From positions 12,670,880-12,734,879 of the forward strand of contig CM018033.1 of the NCBI GenBank assembly GCA_008638375.1: a DNA stretch of 64,000 bases, in the 5' to 3' direction. A program made the position numbers and the translations under genes. The notes under the pieces are model-generated. The model had not been told where the DNA came from. It saw only the letters and a program-made list of their open reading frames with translations, and did no database searches. Source of the stretch: Nyssa sinensis. Taxonomy: Eukaryota > Streptophyta > Magnoliopsida > Cornales > Nyssaceae. Below, in pieces: positions 36,001 to 44,473 of the stretch (the stretch's first letter is position 1; every line of letters starts with the position of its first letter).

Positions 36001-38769
36001 CGTTCACAAACTTGATCAGGCCATGCAATAAAAAGACATGCAAAACTATGATTATTAAACCCAAACTATTTTTTTCTCCTTACAAGTAAAATAAAGTTAT
36101 GTTTCCGGGACTCAAACCTTGGTCACTTGGGTGAGAGCCAAGTATCCAAACCATCCAGATTTCAGTGGAGAAAACCAGAACTAAGCAAGTATACGCTAAA
36201 CTTATAGACTAAAAATTCCATCTATATGATTTAAGGTGAGGGAAGGGAGGGAGGATCTGATGGTTCAGATAGTGAATAATCCCAAAATGTTTACTGTTCA
36301 ATCCTTTTATAGCTATGGAGGATGGTAAAGATGAGTCCTTCCCATATAAGCTTATTTGGAAATCTAAGGTTCCTACTAAGGCAATTTTTTTTTCTTTTTG
36401 AGACTTCCAATTGGCTAGCCGGTGCTACATACGCAATATGAGAAGGAGACAGTTGACCACCTTCTTATTCACTATAACATGGCAAGCAATGCTCAGTGTC
36501 TAATTTTCTCCTTGATTGGTTGTAGTCGGATCATGCCAGCCTCTATTTGGGATGTGTTCATAAGTTGGGGCTCAAGAGAGAGGTAAGGACTGCTTGGAGA
36601 ATGGTTCCCTTTTGCCTAGTGTGGCTCCTATGTAGGGAGAGGAATCAGAGAAATTTTGAGGGGCAAGAGCAATCAATTTTTGTTTTAAAGACTCTTTTTG
36701 CGTTCACTATACTTTTGGGTGAAAGAGGCAAATCCCATATCCTTATATTCTTTTGTGGATTTCTTAGGGGATCTTGTTGTAATTATTGTTTTCATTGCTC
36801 TTTTTTTTGTAATTATGAGTTCGCCCCCCTCAGGTGCCTTTATATATGTATGATACTTTTACTGATAAAAAAGGAATCATGTGCAGGCTCTATCAAATAA
36901 AATCTCAATCATGTGATGTTACCTCAATTTATTCCACACTGCCATATGAAAAGAAAAAGGGTTACAATCAAATTGCAATTCTAATCCAAGACTTCGGCTC
37001 ATCCAAGCGATTATTGTATAATAAACTGGGGGCACAACAAAAACCCAACTCAACAAAGTTGTATCCTAATTATTTGAGGTTTGCTACATGAATCCTATAT
37101 TGTCATTTTTCTCTATTTAGGACGACCATTCTCTCAATTAGACCACACATGAAGTTAGAAATCCAACTCACTCATGAGATTCAATTAGGTGAGCCTGGAA
37201 GTAGAAAACCAACCAATGAACTGACCTAAAACTCAGATTGCAATTGGCTGGCAAAATCACATGCATTTACCAAGCCAAACCTATATCATAGATAGGAAAA
37301 CATGACCAAATTCTGACAGATTTGCCAATGTATCACCATTTTCATGTAGTATTCTTAATTCTGTTGACTTAAAGAAGGAAGGAACTGCCAATCACTAGCA
37401 AGTAGCATCTTAGACCAGAAATCCATAATCAGTAATCAATCAGGTTGAAGAGGTGGATGAGAAGAGGAGCCAGTATTGACGGCCAGACTGTTGTTCACAA
37501 TCCGCAGTTTGGGTTATACCAATTCCCTCAACTCACCTTAGAAGAAATAAAAGGAAAAAGACTAATATATGACTTAAATCTCAAAGTCTTGCATGAACTT
37601 CCTCATCTTTATTCTAATTACCATTTACTTGCGTCTAAATAATGCAGAACAAATATTTTACACGAAAATAAAAAAAGCAGCATTTATCCTATCATTTGAA
37701 CAACGTATAAAGAGAAAAATCGCTGCCACAAAAATAAAACTAAAAAAATGAAAGATAGCGTTTTATAAAAATTAAAAAAAAAATTGAACCTGGGAACCAG
37801 AACCAATGCATGGATCACTTCCCTGCAAGCCATCCACAAGTTCATTATACAATTGTTCTTTTGGAGTTGCAGCTGGTGCACCATAGTAAGAGAATTCTAC
37901 AACATCAACATCACACCATACACCTCCAGGTCCCTGCTCAATAAATTAAAATGTTTTATTTCCAAAAAGAAGTGTTCGAGGAAAGACTAAAGAAGCTTTG
38001 AAATTTGAACAGAGCTCAATTTCTTGTTTCAAATTTCAATACATTTCAAACTTGTGACAATTCAATAAGTAACCAACTTCAAACTACCTCCATACAAAAT
38101 AATTGTAATTGACAAGATTTTGGAGAACTATCTTAACTTTCATGTTTTGACCAAAACGAAGATTGATGTAAAGTTCAGCAATTTAAAACCTAAAATTGAA
38201 CAGAAACATATATAAATCTTTATTACACACCATAAGACATTCGAAATAAAGCTAGAAGCACCCACATCCCTAACCTCAAGAGCAGCTGGTAGGCATTGGA
38301 TATGGCTGAGCCATTGCCTATGAACTTTCCGGGCAACAAAGACAAGAATAGCTGGTATATTCGTTAACACACCACGTCGAATCCGAAACCCAATTGCCGT
38401 GCCAAGACTAAAACGGCGCAACATCTTGCTATGAAAGGCCCTAATAGTCATCAGTTCAAGCAAGGTGGTAGCTTGCTGCCCTGATGGCAATCGCCCTAGG
38501 GTTTCAGGTAAAACCCCCTTCTGAAGGTTTCCAAAGTAATTTGCCCTATCTTCCGCCACATTACTTAACCGGCTGGAAGTAGGCCATGAGAAGTAGGCAG
38601 CGTTGCTCTCAGAAAGCTGACCACCTGATGTAAAGGCTTGTAGTGGTGGTGGACTCAACCAAGGAAGATTGGGGTGGTTGCAGTAGTTTCTTTCCAAATC
38701 CAAAGCTGATTCCTCAGATGGTGTCGACCCAGATTGATGAAATCTTAAATCCAATCTTGCCCTGTCCAT
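21690..38769 (-). CDS. NAL1-like: NAL1-like trypsin-family protein gene, five coding exons, two frameshifts
   Basis: This encodes a homologue of rice NARROW LEAF 1 and its Arabidopsis relatives, plant trypsin-like serine proteases; NAL1 affects leaf width, vein patterning and auxin transport. The coding exons (38769-38275, 37933-37790, 27901-27660, 23383-22883, 22112-21690) have GT-AG borders with phases 0, 0, 1, 1. They give about 600 codons, normal for the family. The catalytic triad is visible: His in TNRHVAVD, Asp in VRADGAF and Ser in EGDSGSL. Exons 3 and 5 each carry one extra base, at about 27685 and 21890. As written, the product would stop after the His region and lose the Asp and Ser. 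Everything else is intact, so a young pseudogene and assembly error are both possible. The span of about 18 kb is due to transposon-filled introns. Confidence 0.9.
22386..22520 (-). mobile_element. tRNA-derived SINE (Au-like) in intron 4 of the NAL1-like gene
   Basis: The plus strand carries the GGGTAGATTTACGCAACCTT and ACCCCTGC signature of a widespread plant SINE. On the minus strand a B-box-like GGTTCAAGTTG sits near the head. It is oriented in the same direction as the host gene. Ends and target duplication were not resolved. Confidence 0.7.
22883..23383 (-). CDS. NAL1-like: NAL1-like coding exon 4 (catalytic Asp and Ser)
   Basis: Acceptor CCTGCAG before 23383 and donor GTTTGT from 22882; 501 bp, phases 1 and 1, one uninterrupted frame. 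It encodes ETFVRADGAFIPF (Asp), KGIGEIGDV, SPINSLIGRQVVKVGRSSG, DLEGDSGSL (catalytic Ser), GIIWGGTANRGRLKL and SGVDLGRLLDLLELDLI. One unusual residue is Val in LLTVQNG where relatives have Gly. Confidence 0.93.
23995..24300. repeat. TA/GT microsatellite block in solo LTR copy 2
   Basis: Runs of (TG)n, (TA)n and TATG; it produces spurious Tyr/Ile/His-rich frames on both strands. A (GA)n run follows at about 24361-24379. Confidence 0.9.
25411..25500 (-). repeat. Antisense tRNA-like segment in LTR copy 2
   Basis: On the minus strand, TGGCACGGTGG (A-box-like) precedes GTTTCGAATCC (B-box-like) by about 50 nt. It is homologous to 12481-12570 and at the same LTR offset (about 1.57 kb). Confidence 0.6.
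27660..27901 (-). CDS. NAL1-like: NAL1-like coding exon 3, with a 1-base insertion
   Basis: Acceptor TTTAG before 27901 and donor GTAATG from 27659. It encodes VASQETYGTLGAIVKSRTGN, TNRHVAVDLDYP with the catalytic His, and GAVERATSFI. It is 242 bp where 241 is needed to keep phase 0 to phase 1. After DDLWY the expected GIFAGTNP is found only one frame over, placing an extra base at about 27685-27686 (minus strand TACTGGC where TAYGGC is expected). Confidence 0.9.
27911..30750. other. NAL1-like: NAL1-like intron 2, right part, no gene seen
   Basis: AT-rich intron sequence adjoining exon 3. Open frames such as 28519-28863 have no recognisable family and no splice or promoter support. Confidence 0.5.
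31000..31610 (+). pseudogene. RNase H-like remnant of a LINE-type element in intron 2
   Basis: From about 31197 the conceptual product reads KNNFDRCHVGSPGRGMSRDYLGNIVLSF, then the start of an ILVLHGDLWVAF-like segment. This matches the start of an RNase H domain (usual form LNFDGSSxGNPGxxGxGGVxRDxxGN). Upstream, around 31120, RNCKSSVGA fits the usual linker. The conserved first Asp is present (NFD). Stops interrupt the frame, so it is dead. It is antisense to the host gene. Confidence 0.55.
31862..35150 (+). mobile_element. Solo LTR, subfamily A, copy 3 (3289 bp) in intron 2
   Basis: Starts TGCAATACCCCGACT, ends GGGTCGTGACA, and is flanked by a perfect 5-bp duplication TTCTC (31857-31861 and 35151-35155). 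Both outer parts match copies 1 and 2. The middle, about 32290-33300, is different (see separate entry). It lies antisense to the NAL1-like gene in its roughly 10 kb intron 2. Confidence 0.92.
32290..33300 (+). other. GC-richer segment replacing the middle of LTR copy 3
   Basis: This stretch does not resemble the corresponding part of copies 1 and 2 and is richer in G and C. It holds a CAA/CAG repeat (about 32706-32730) and open frames on both strands (32350-32628, 32905-33156, minus 32944-33279). A MKIIAWNYRDRGG stretch at 32905 faintly recalls the start of a LINE endonuclease, but nothing else supports that. It could be captured host sequence or another LTR variant. Confidence 0.45.
35700..35925 (+). 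mobile_element. 3' end fragment of an RTE-type LINE
   Basis: It ends GTTGGGATAAGGCTTTG, preceded by a GATTCATGTAGTCGA stretch. This is the widely seen 3' terminus of plant RTE-like LINEs, whose last codons read GWDKAL. Here NSWDKALLN is visible. It is truncated at its 5' side. Confidence 0.6.
36240..36860 (+). pseudogene. C-terminal (zf-RVT) remnant of an L1-type LINE
   Basis: Frames give FTVQSFYS, then TVDHLLIHYN (usually VDHLLLHC), then SIWDVFISWGSRER and WRMVPFCLVWLLCRERNQRNFEGQ. These are the signature of the zf-RVT tail of plant LINE reverse transcriptases (usually W.MVP.C.MW.IWRERN.R.FE). The last part is open at 36547-36900. Earlier parts contain stops and a frameshift. It ends near a TGATAAAAAAGG stretch, probably the eroded A tail. 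It is antisense to the host gene, in intron 2. Confidence 0.7.
37035..37150 (-). mobile_element. Second RTE-type LINE 3' fragment, opposite orientation
   Basis: Read on the minus strand, this matches the 3' part of the fragment at 35700-35925. On the plus strand it shows AACAAAGTTGTATCCTAATT and GCTACATGAATCCTAT, the complement of the usual GGATTCATGTAGCCGA end. It lies about 1.1 kb from the other fragment. Confidence 0.5.
37790..37933 (-). CDS. NAL1-like: NAL1-like coding exon 2 (48 codons)
   Basis: Acceptor TGAGCAG before 37933 and donor GTTCAA from 37789. It encodes GPGGVWCDVDVVEFSYYGAP...GSDPCIGSGSQ, exactly the segment expected after CLPAALE. Length 144 bp, phase 0 at both ends. Confidence 0.93.
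38275..38769 (-). CDS. NAL1-like: NAL1-like coding exon 1 (165 codons, start)
   Basis: The start is the ATG at 38769 (MDRARLDLRFHQSG), the conserved N-terminus of the family. It contains ERNYC, NAAYFSWPT, GNLQKGVLPETLGRLPSG, TIRAFHSKMLRRFSLGTA and IPAILVFVARKVHRQWL. It ends CTTGAG before a GTTAGG donor at 38274, phase 0. The open frame beyond this point is intron read-through. Confidence 0.93.
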
Positions 38770-38781
38770 CTTTCAGCTCTC
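38770..38781 (-). other. NAL1-like: NAL1-like 5' UTR part of the start exon
   Basis: The minus strand reads TTCATGTAG, then GAGAGCTGAAAG before the ATG. The AG at 38783-38782 is a plausible acceptor joining this to the UTR exon at 39097-39161. Confidence 0.6.
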
Positions 38782-39096
38782 CTACATGAAATTAATTCAA
38801 GATCGCTCAAATTATTAAAGAAACGGTTAAAACTTAAAAACTCCAAAGTCCAAATGCCACAACTCCTTCCCTTTTTACGTTCAACAACAAGAAGCAAGTA
38901 AATTACACTACAATTAAAAGTAATTAGTCATAAAATAAATAAATAAATGTAGTTATTCGCAATGATTAACAATCATCAGTTCGTGATTGAAGAAAACAGA
39001 CAAGGCACTTAAAGATTCAGAGAATAATAAAATATGATTTCTAATCACTTCAACAACATAAAAGGAAAGAATTAGGCAAGCAGATGAGAAACATAC

Positions 39097-39161
39097 CGAA
39101 TCCATATCCAGATACTCCATAAATAAGACAGTTCAAAATCAAAGTAAACTGGAGAGAGTAC
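39097..39161 (-). other. NAL1-like: Predicted 5' UTR exon of the NAL1-like gene with a short uORF
   Basis: On the minus strand it is bounded by TTTTCTCAG (acceptor) and GTATGT (donor). It contains ATG GAG TAT CTG; after splicing to the start exon this would read about ten codons and stop at TGA three bases before the main ATG. The exon is predicted from splice sites only. Confidence 0.5.
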
Positions 39162-39693
39162 CTGAGAAAAACAAATGAGTGAAAACATGGAGCTCAAAAC
39201 AAAGAGTGAAATTAAGTCAATCAATTAGAAATTTTCTTGCCTCTTCAAACGGAGGAAAATAGAATATAACTAAACGAAAATCATGGGCAATTAGATAAGG
39301 GAATCACAAATATGATATGGGAAACACAAATACTTAATTCCCTACACTTCTGAAAAAGTGAAGCCAGGAAAAATATGCAGGGACAACAAATGAGACTTAA
39401 GGAGAAAGGATAAAATAGAGCACCTGGAATACAGTGAGCTGACTAGCTGGAGCGGGTGTGAGAGAGTTGAAACAGAAAAACCGAGATATCCGCTTCATTA
39501 AAAACAGATGAGAACTGCTTACAAATCAGATTAAGGATAATCCTATGAATTGGAAATTTGAAGGTGTACAAACAACACAAGACTGTAAAGAAGAAGAAAA
39601 AAATCCAAACCCAGGAAGCAGAACAAATTCACTATAAAAATTAAGCGAAACCCAGATAAAACAGAAGGGAACAATTTTATCTTTGAGACTCAC

Positions 39694-39890
39694 CAATCAG
39701 CAACGGTGAAACTGTGGATGGAGGATTCAGAACAAAGGCTCCTGAGATTTTCACGCCCTAATACAGATTTCCCATCACGCCCATTAGATGGTACAAACGA
39801 TCTCTTGATCAAAAACCAATTTCTCCTTTCAGCGCAGACATTAAGATCCCCTAAGACAGAGAGAGAGACTTTTAAAAATATCCCTATTCT
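39694..39890 (-). other. NAL1-like: Predicted first, non-coding exon of the NAL1-like gene
   Basis: A strong donor (GTGAGT) begins at 39693 on the minus strand. Upstream is a CT-rich leader-like stretch near 39856-39874. The open frame across it has no family match and is taken as UTR. Confidence 0.4.
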
Positions 39891-39916
39891 GTAGTATCTG
39901 CTAGAATTGTGCAAGA

Positions 39917-39930
39917 ACTATTTAATAATG
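39917..39930 (-). promoter_or_regulatory. NAL1-like: Possible TATA box of the NAL1-like gene
   Basis: The minus strand reads CATTATTAAATAG about 30 nt upstream of the CT-rich leader. A longer TA run near 40209-40221 is an alternative. Position and composition only. Confidence 0.3.
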
Positions 39931-39939
39931 TTTTTTTTT

Positions 39940-41370
39940 TTTACTTTCTTCCTTTTTGCTGTCTCTGTCATCTTTTCTATTCATTTCTCTTCCACTCGTA
40001 TTTGCCACTCATATGGGTCATCACAAACTCCTAGTCCTAGCTGAGGAAATATTTTAATGGAGTAGAAATGGGCAGAGAGAAAAAATGATTTTCTTGGATC
40101 CCATTGATATTAATTTTGGTGGGGGGGATTGGGGCCCATCCATATTTGTTCCCCAAAAGTTGCACACTCTCACCAAATAATTCAATTCCCATCCATCAAA
40201 CAGGGTTGGAGATAGTTGGGGATGGATATATATATATATATGGCTTGTGTTCTCTCATCTCCTGCTTTGCACATTAACTGCCTCTATATTTTACTCTGCC
40301 ATTATATTTTATTCCTTTTAACCTATTGATTCATTCTCTAAACATCCCATATTCCCATTTGAAGTTAATTTCTATAAAGTATAAAGATGGCTCATAGGCC
40401 ATATGGGAAAGAGTTGGAGATTCAGAGAGCTTGCATGGGGAATTTACAGTGCATTTTTGTGTTTGTCTTTTCAAAAACGTGTTTTTGATCATTTTACTAA
40501 ATTTTATCTAATTAGAAGTCCCAATGGTTAATAGTCGTGCTTTAAATCGTGTTATTACAATACATGACAATTATGTTTACGGTCTCATAAAATATTAGTT
40601 GAAACTTGAAATATAATTGACTTCAAGAATCGTTACGTGATTTTTTTTTTTCAATCAATAATAAGTTTCTTAAAAGTAACTGATACGTCTAGTTGGTTTA
40701 TAACATTTTAATATTTTTGATTATTTGTTTTGTATTTTTTTGACACCTAAAAAGATATTTTACTTATTAGAATATATTTTATATTGATTTTCAAGTCAAA
40801 TTCATAAAATTACCATTTTATATATATAACATTACTCTAAGCCACAAATTGATATAAATAATAATTAAAAAATAATTATTAGTTCATAAACTAATAATTA
40901 ATTCATAAAAAGTAAATAATTGTTGATAGTACAATTCTAATGCAATCATGGCTCCATAATTTATAGCTAAAAAAAGTAAACAATTGCTATTAACACCATT
41001 TTGATTTCTATAATACTACACTTAAAACGTTTATCCATTGATTTGTGAAATCCCCTTCAAATGTCCAAAATGTTTAACATACCTCAAAGTTTCAAACTTT
41101 TAATTTTAAGAATTAATTATTGAAAAATTCATTAAAATAAGTGTGGTTACTTTATATTTATTTTAATTCCAAAAGTCCCTGTGTTTTAAAATTGTTTAGG
41201 CTCAGATTCAGTAATGTTGCTGTGGCTACTTTATATTTAGTTTAATGACTGAAAAACCCTTTTTTTTAATCGTATCTATCATCACTAACGATTTCTCCAT
41301 CTACTCCCATGGCAAAATTATGAATCTCCATTCAAATATCCATTTTCTCACTCGAGTGAAGAGAGAACAC
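39940..41370. other. Intergenic upstream region of the NAL1-like gene
   Basis: AT-rich sequence holding the presumed promoter side of the NAL1-like gene. A (TA) run at about 40209-40221 is seen. No further genes or element ends could be identified. Confidence 0.45.
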
Positions 41371-41481
41371 AACCCTGGCCTATGGCGTCTCACCATTTAG
41401 TCTTGTGGTTAAAGTTAATTACTTTTTTCTGGTGCTACTACAGTGCTACTCTATCAGAGTCAGAGCCACAACAAATCAGCA

Positions 41482-41727
41482 ATGGTCGCCACTTGAGTGA
41501 TAGCCACAGCAGCGTCAACCACCACCACCACTTCTTATTATTCAAAGAGTCGTTTGGAAGATCTCAGAGTCTCAATCTATGCTTCAACCACAGATTGGTG
41601 TCCAAGAAACGGTTGTTTAGTTGCAGTGCTTTGTACAGGCCCGAGTTTCAGATCAAAGAACATGGCCAGCCCGAAACCCTTGATTATCGAGTCTTCTTCA
41701 TTGACAATGCTGGGAAAAATGTGTCCC
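41482..41727 (+). pseudogene. Exon-1 fragment of a plastid soluble inorganic pyrophosphatase gene
   Basis: The frame open from 41382 ends SLNLCFNHRLVSKKRLFSCSALYRP then QPETLDYRVFFIDNAGKNVSP. This matches the transit peptide end and first mature residues of plant plastid inorganic pyrophosphatase (PPA6-type), where relatives continue WHDIPL. Here homology stops at about 41727. The likely original start is the ATG at 41482 (MVAT-stop-VIATAAS), where CGA has become TGA at codon 5, and a shift of frame lies before SFGRSQSL. The catalytic core is absent and no later exon appears downstream in this window. It is most likely a truncated duplicate, though distant exons beyond the window cannot be excluded. 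Confidence 0.7.
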
Positions 41728-42183
41728 CATATCTCTGTCTCTGAGTTTGTCGTTTGTTTTTAATGGATTATGTCCGGTTGATGAGAGAACGGGGAGAAAA
41801 TCAACTTTGATTATAACACCTTCGAAAACAAAATCAACTGAAACAATTAAAAGATTTAAGGGTACGTCTGTTTAGATTTTTAAATACATATTTTTAATTT
41901 TAAAACACAGAATACACATTTGATAAGTTATTAACTTTATTTTTTTTTTAATTTTTTATAATTTAAATTATCATATTCAAATACATTTTTACAGTTTTTA
42001 AAACATTAATTACAAAATTTTAAAAAATATTTTTAAAAAATTATATCTAAATTACTGTACAAGCACAGCCTTCTTATCTTTTCCTTCCCATTGATCAGTT
42101 GCCGAACGAAGGGTTTGGTTCGATGCCTAATGCCTTTATCAAAAACACTTTAAAAAATTATTTCTTTTTGTTTACAGCTACAG

Positions 42184-42256
42184 GTAAGTAGATTGGATTG
42201 TGAGAATTGAATTAGTTTATACGTAAGTGGATTGGATTGTGAGAATTGAATTAGCT
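42184..42256 (+). repeat. Tandem duplication, 39-bp period
   Basis: Two near-identical copies of a GTAAGTGGATTGGATTGTGA-type segment, starting at 42184 and 42223. Confidence 0.85.
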
Positions 42257-42406
42257 TTAGACCTATAGTTCAGTTTCTATTGAAACAGGTGACTATACAT
42301 TTGAAATTGTGACGCAGAGAAATTGCAATTTTAGATATGGCTAAGTTTCTTAACTTAATTTGAAATATTTTATAGCTTTTAGAAATAACTTTGACACAAT
42401 GAAACC

Positions 42407-44036
42407 TATAACAACCTGATCCGATTACCGAGAATTAAGTCACTAATTTAAATATTAGAGACTTTAAAAATTAAAATGGCAATAGTGAAAATTAGACCAA
42501 GAAAATTAAAAGCTATAAAATAACAAAGCATAAGTGAAAATACAAGTGCAAGAGAGGAAAAAATGGAAATAAAGCAAAAAGAGGGAAATAGAAAAATGTC
42601 AAACAAGGCATAAGAGGGAAAAAGAAAAAAATGAAGCCAAAAGGTGGCCAAAAGGATTTGAATCCTAGACCAAACTAGGGAGACACTTAAAGCCCAAAAA
42701 GATTACCATTTGGGCTGTGAGCACTTTGTACTATATATTCCACCAACTACACATATATGCTCAAATAAGTCCTAATTTCTGCACACTCAAAATTGAGATG
42801 GCAGTATACTATTGGACCATATATATGCAACTATATATATATATATATATATATAGGACTGTGTGAGCATATATATGTGTGTGTGTGTGTGTGTATATAT
42901 ATGTAGGATAAGGGTAAGATAAGTGTAAGATATATATATCGTGTGTAGTGTGAGGATATATACGTATGTATATATCTAAATAACGAACAGGGGTGTGTGA
43001 CGTGTTTGTGTTGTGTGAGTTGTGTGCCATAACCGACAGAGAGGGTTGCTAAAGAGAGAGAGTGAGGAGAGGGAGAAAGAAAGAAAGGAAAGGAGAGAAA
43101 GGCACTACCTACACTTCATACAAAACCCTAGGAAGGATAAAGTGGAGCTTCAAATTGAAGAAAAACTATGAAGTAGTAAGAATAAAGGAGAGGTAGAAGA
43201 GAGAGAAAAAAAGGAGACACCTAGAGAGAGAAAATTGGAAACCATCCAAATTCAGGTAAGTACTCGCTTCTCTACTTACCTTAAGTTTCTGCTTACATTA
43301 GGGTTTGTTTCATGGGGAAAAAATGACCAAATAGCAGGGAAATCGACCTAACCGCCATTAACAACACCTTGAAAAGGGTCTGAATCGAAGGGTATTAAAT
43401 GGATCTCTAATATTTAGAACTAAAACTAGATAGTTAAAAGGGTTTCGAAACAGGAAGAATTGGGTAAAAATACCTAATAACGAGAAAGAAGACTCAAGTT
43501 ACAGTTCACGGTTCAAAATTTGGAACTTACCAAACGAACATTAAAGTTGCTGTTTCTTACATAAAATGAAAGCTTTTGGATGAGGGTTCACGACTCAACA
43601 AATAAAATTTGATTTGATTAAAAAATAAGAGAGGTACAACCAATTATTCAATCGGCCCTAGGTGTCTCAAACTAGGTTTTTTCGTTGGCTTCAAAGCTTG
43701 AAATTAAACCCAAAATGTTACTTGACCTCCCAGAAATGATTTAGAATCAAGAGCAAGTCGATTAGATGATAGGAACATCAAAAAATAGAAGGAATAGAAT
43801 TAAGGTTAGACTGGTTCACGTCTTCCTCGATGAGGAAGATGATAAATAGTACCCGCAGGTCGGGTATCAGGTTAGTTAGCAGTTCGGGTTCTGACCATAT
43901 GATAAATGGGTTTGAGCATATTCAATACGGTGTCGTTTTTGGGGCGTTTCATTAAACTGACGTGGTAGACTGGCTTGAACCAGTTGGCTCCTGATGATTT
44001 GGGACCGGTTCACTTAAAAGTAGGGTCGGCTTTATA
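42407..44036 (+). mobile_element. Truncated LTR, subfamily B
   Basis: The left end (TATAACAACCTGATCC) aligns with the start of the solo LTR at 59869 (TGTAACACCCTGACC), with TG mutated to TA. Homology continues through a microsatellite block, a GA-rich tract and an ACCAGTTGG...GGTTCACTTAAAA stretch near 43980-44018 that is also at 61393-61430. It then stops, where another element appears to begin. The 3' half of the LTR is missing. Confidence 0.7.
42836..42900. repeat. TA/GT microsatellite
   Basis: (TA)n and (GT)n runs within the truncated LTR. Confidence 0.9.
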
Positions 44037-44459
44037 TGTGGTTAAAACTCTTATCCATTCTAGTTGGTTTGATCGACTTAGATGTTATCACATAAGTCTT
44101 ATGGTTATCCCATCAGTTGTGGTCATGGGATATAAAAAAAATACGCATTGGTTAAGCATAATCAATTCATCCATGTGTAGTCTCTCAAATTATCACGTGA
44201 GATTTGAGTGACACTCTCTCTGAGATTCTTCTTGGGTGACCATCAAAGTGCCATCAGTCTTGGATTGTGAAAAGATATAGGTGACTCGATCTTGTAGCCG
44301 TCCTATTTGATGAGGATGATCTCTTGCAGCATTTCAAGGATCTTCGTGGTGTTCCAAGAAAGCTTATAATACAAGCCACCTCTTCCGCTTCCATTGTTCT
44401 TGATCCGAAGAGGTAACTAAGTTGAACATTCATTTATGTTATTTTGTGTATTTCCTTCA
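44037..44459 (+). mobile_element. Possible Copia-type LTR
   Basis: The right end is well placed: ...CCTTCA, then T and the primer-binding site at 44461. The left end (TGTGGTTAAAAC) is a guess at the junction with the truncated LTR. A GGGATATAAAAAAA stretch near 44126 could be its TATA region. Confidence 0.4.
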
Positions 44460-44460
44460 T

Positions 44461-44473
44461 TGGTATCAAAGCC
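44461..44473 (+). other. Primer-binding site (initiator tRNA-Met type)
   Basis: TGGTATCAAAGCC differs by one base from TGGTATCAGAGCC, the usual plant Copia primer-binding site complementary to the 3' end of initiator tRNA-Met. Confidence 0.65.

Noticed and set aside
39690..39914. 74-codon minus-strand ORF upstream of the NAL1-like gene
   Set aside because: It overlaps the predicted non-coding first exon, ends at a strong splice donor and has no family resemblance.
41382..41481. Start of the pyrophosphatase frame at 41382
   Set aside because: The residues before 41482 do not resemble a transit peptide of the family, while the other frame from 41482 does (MVAT, then VIATAAS after a nonsense codon).
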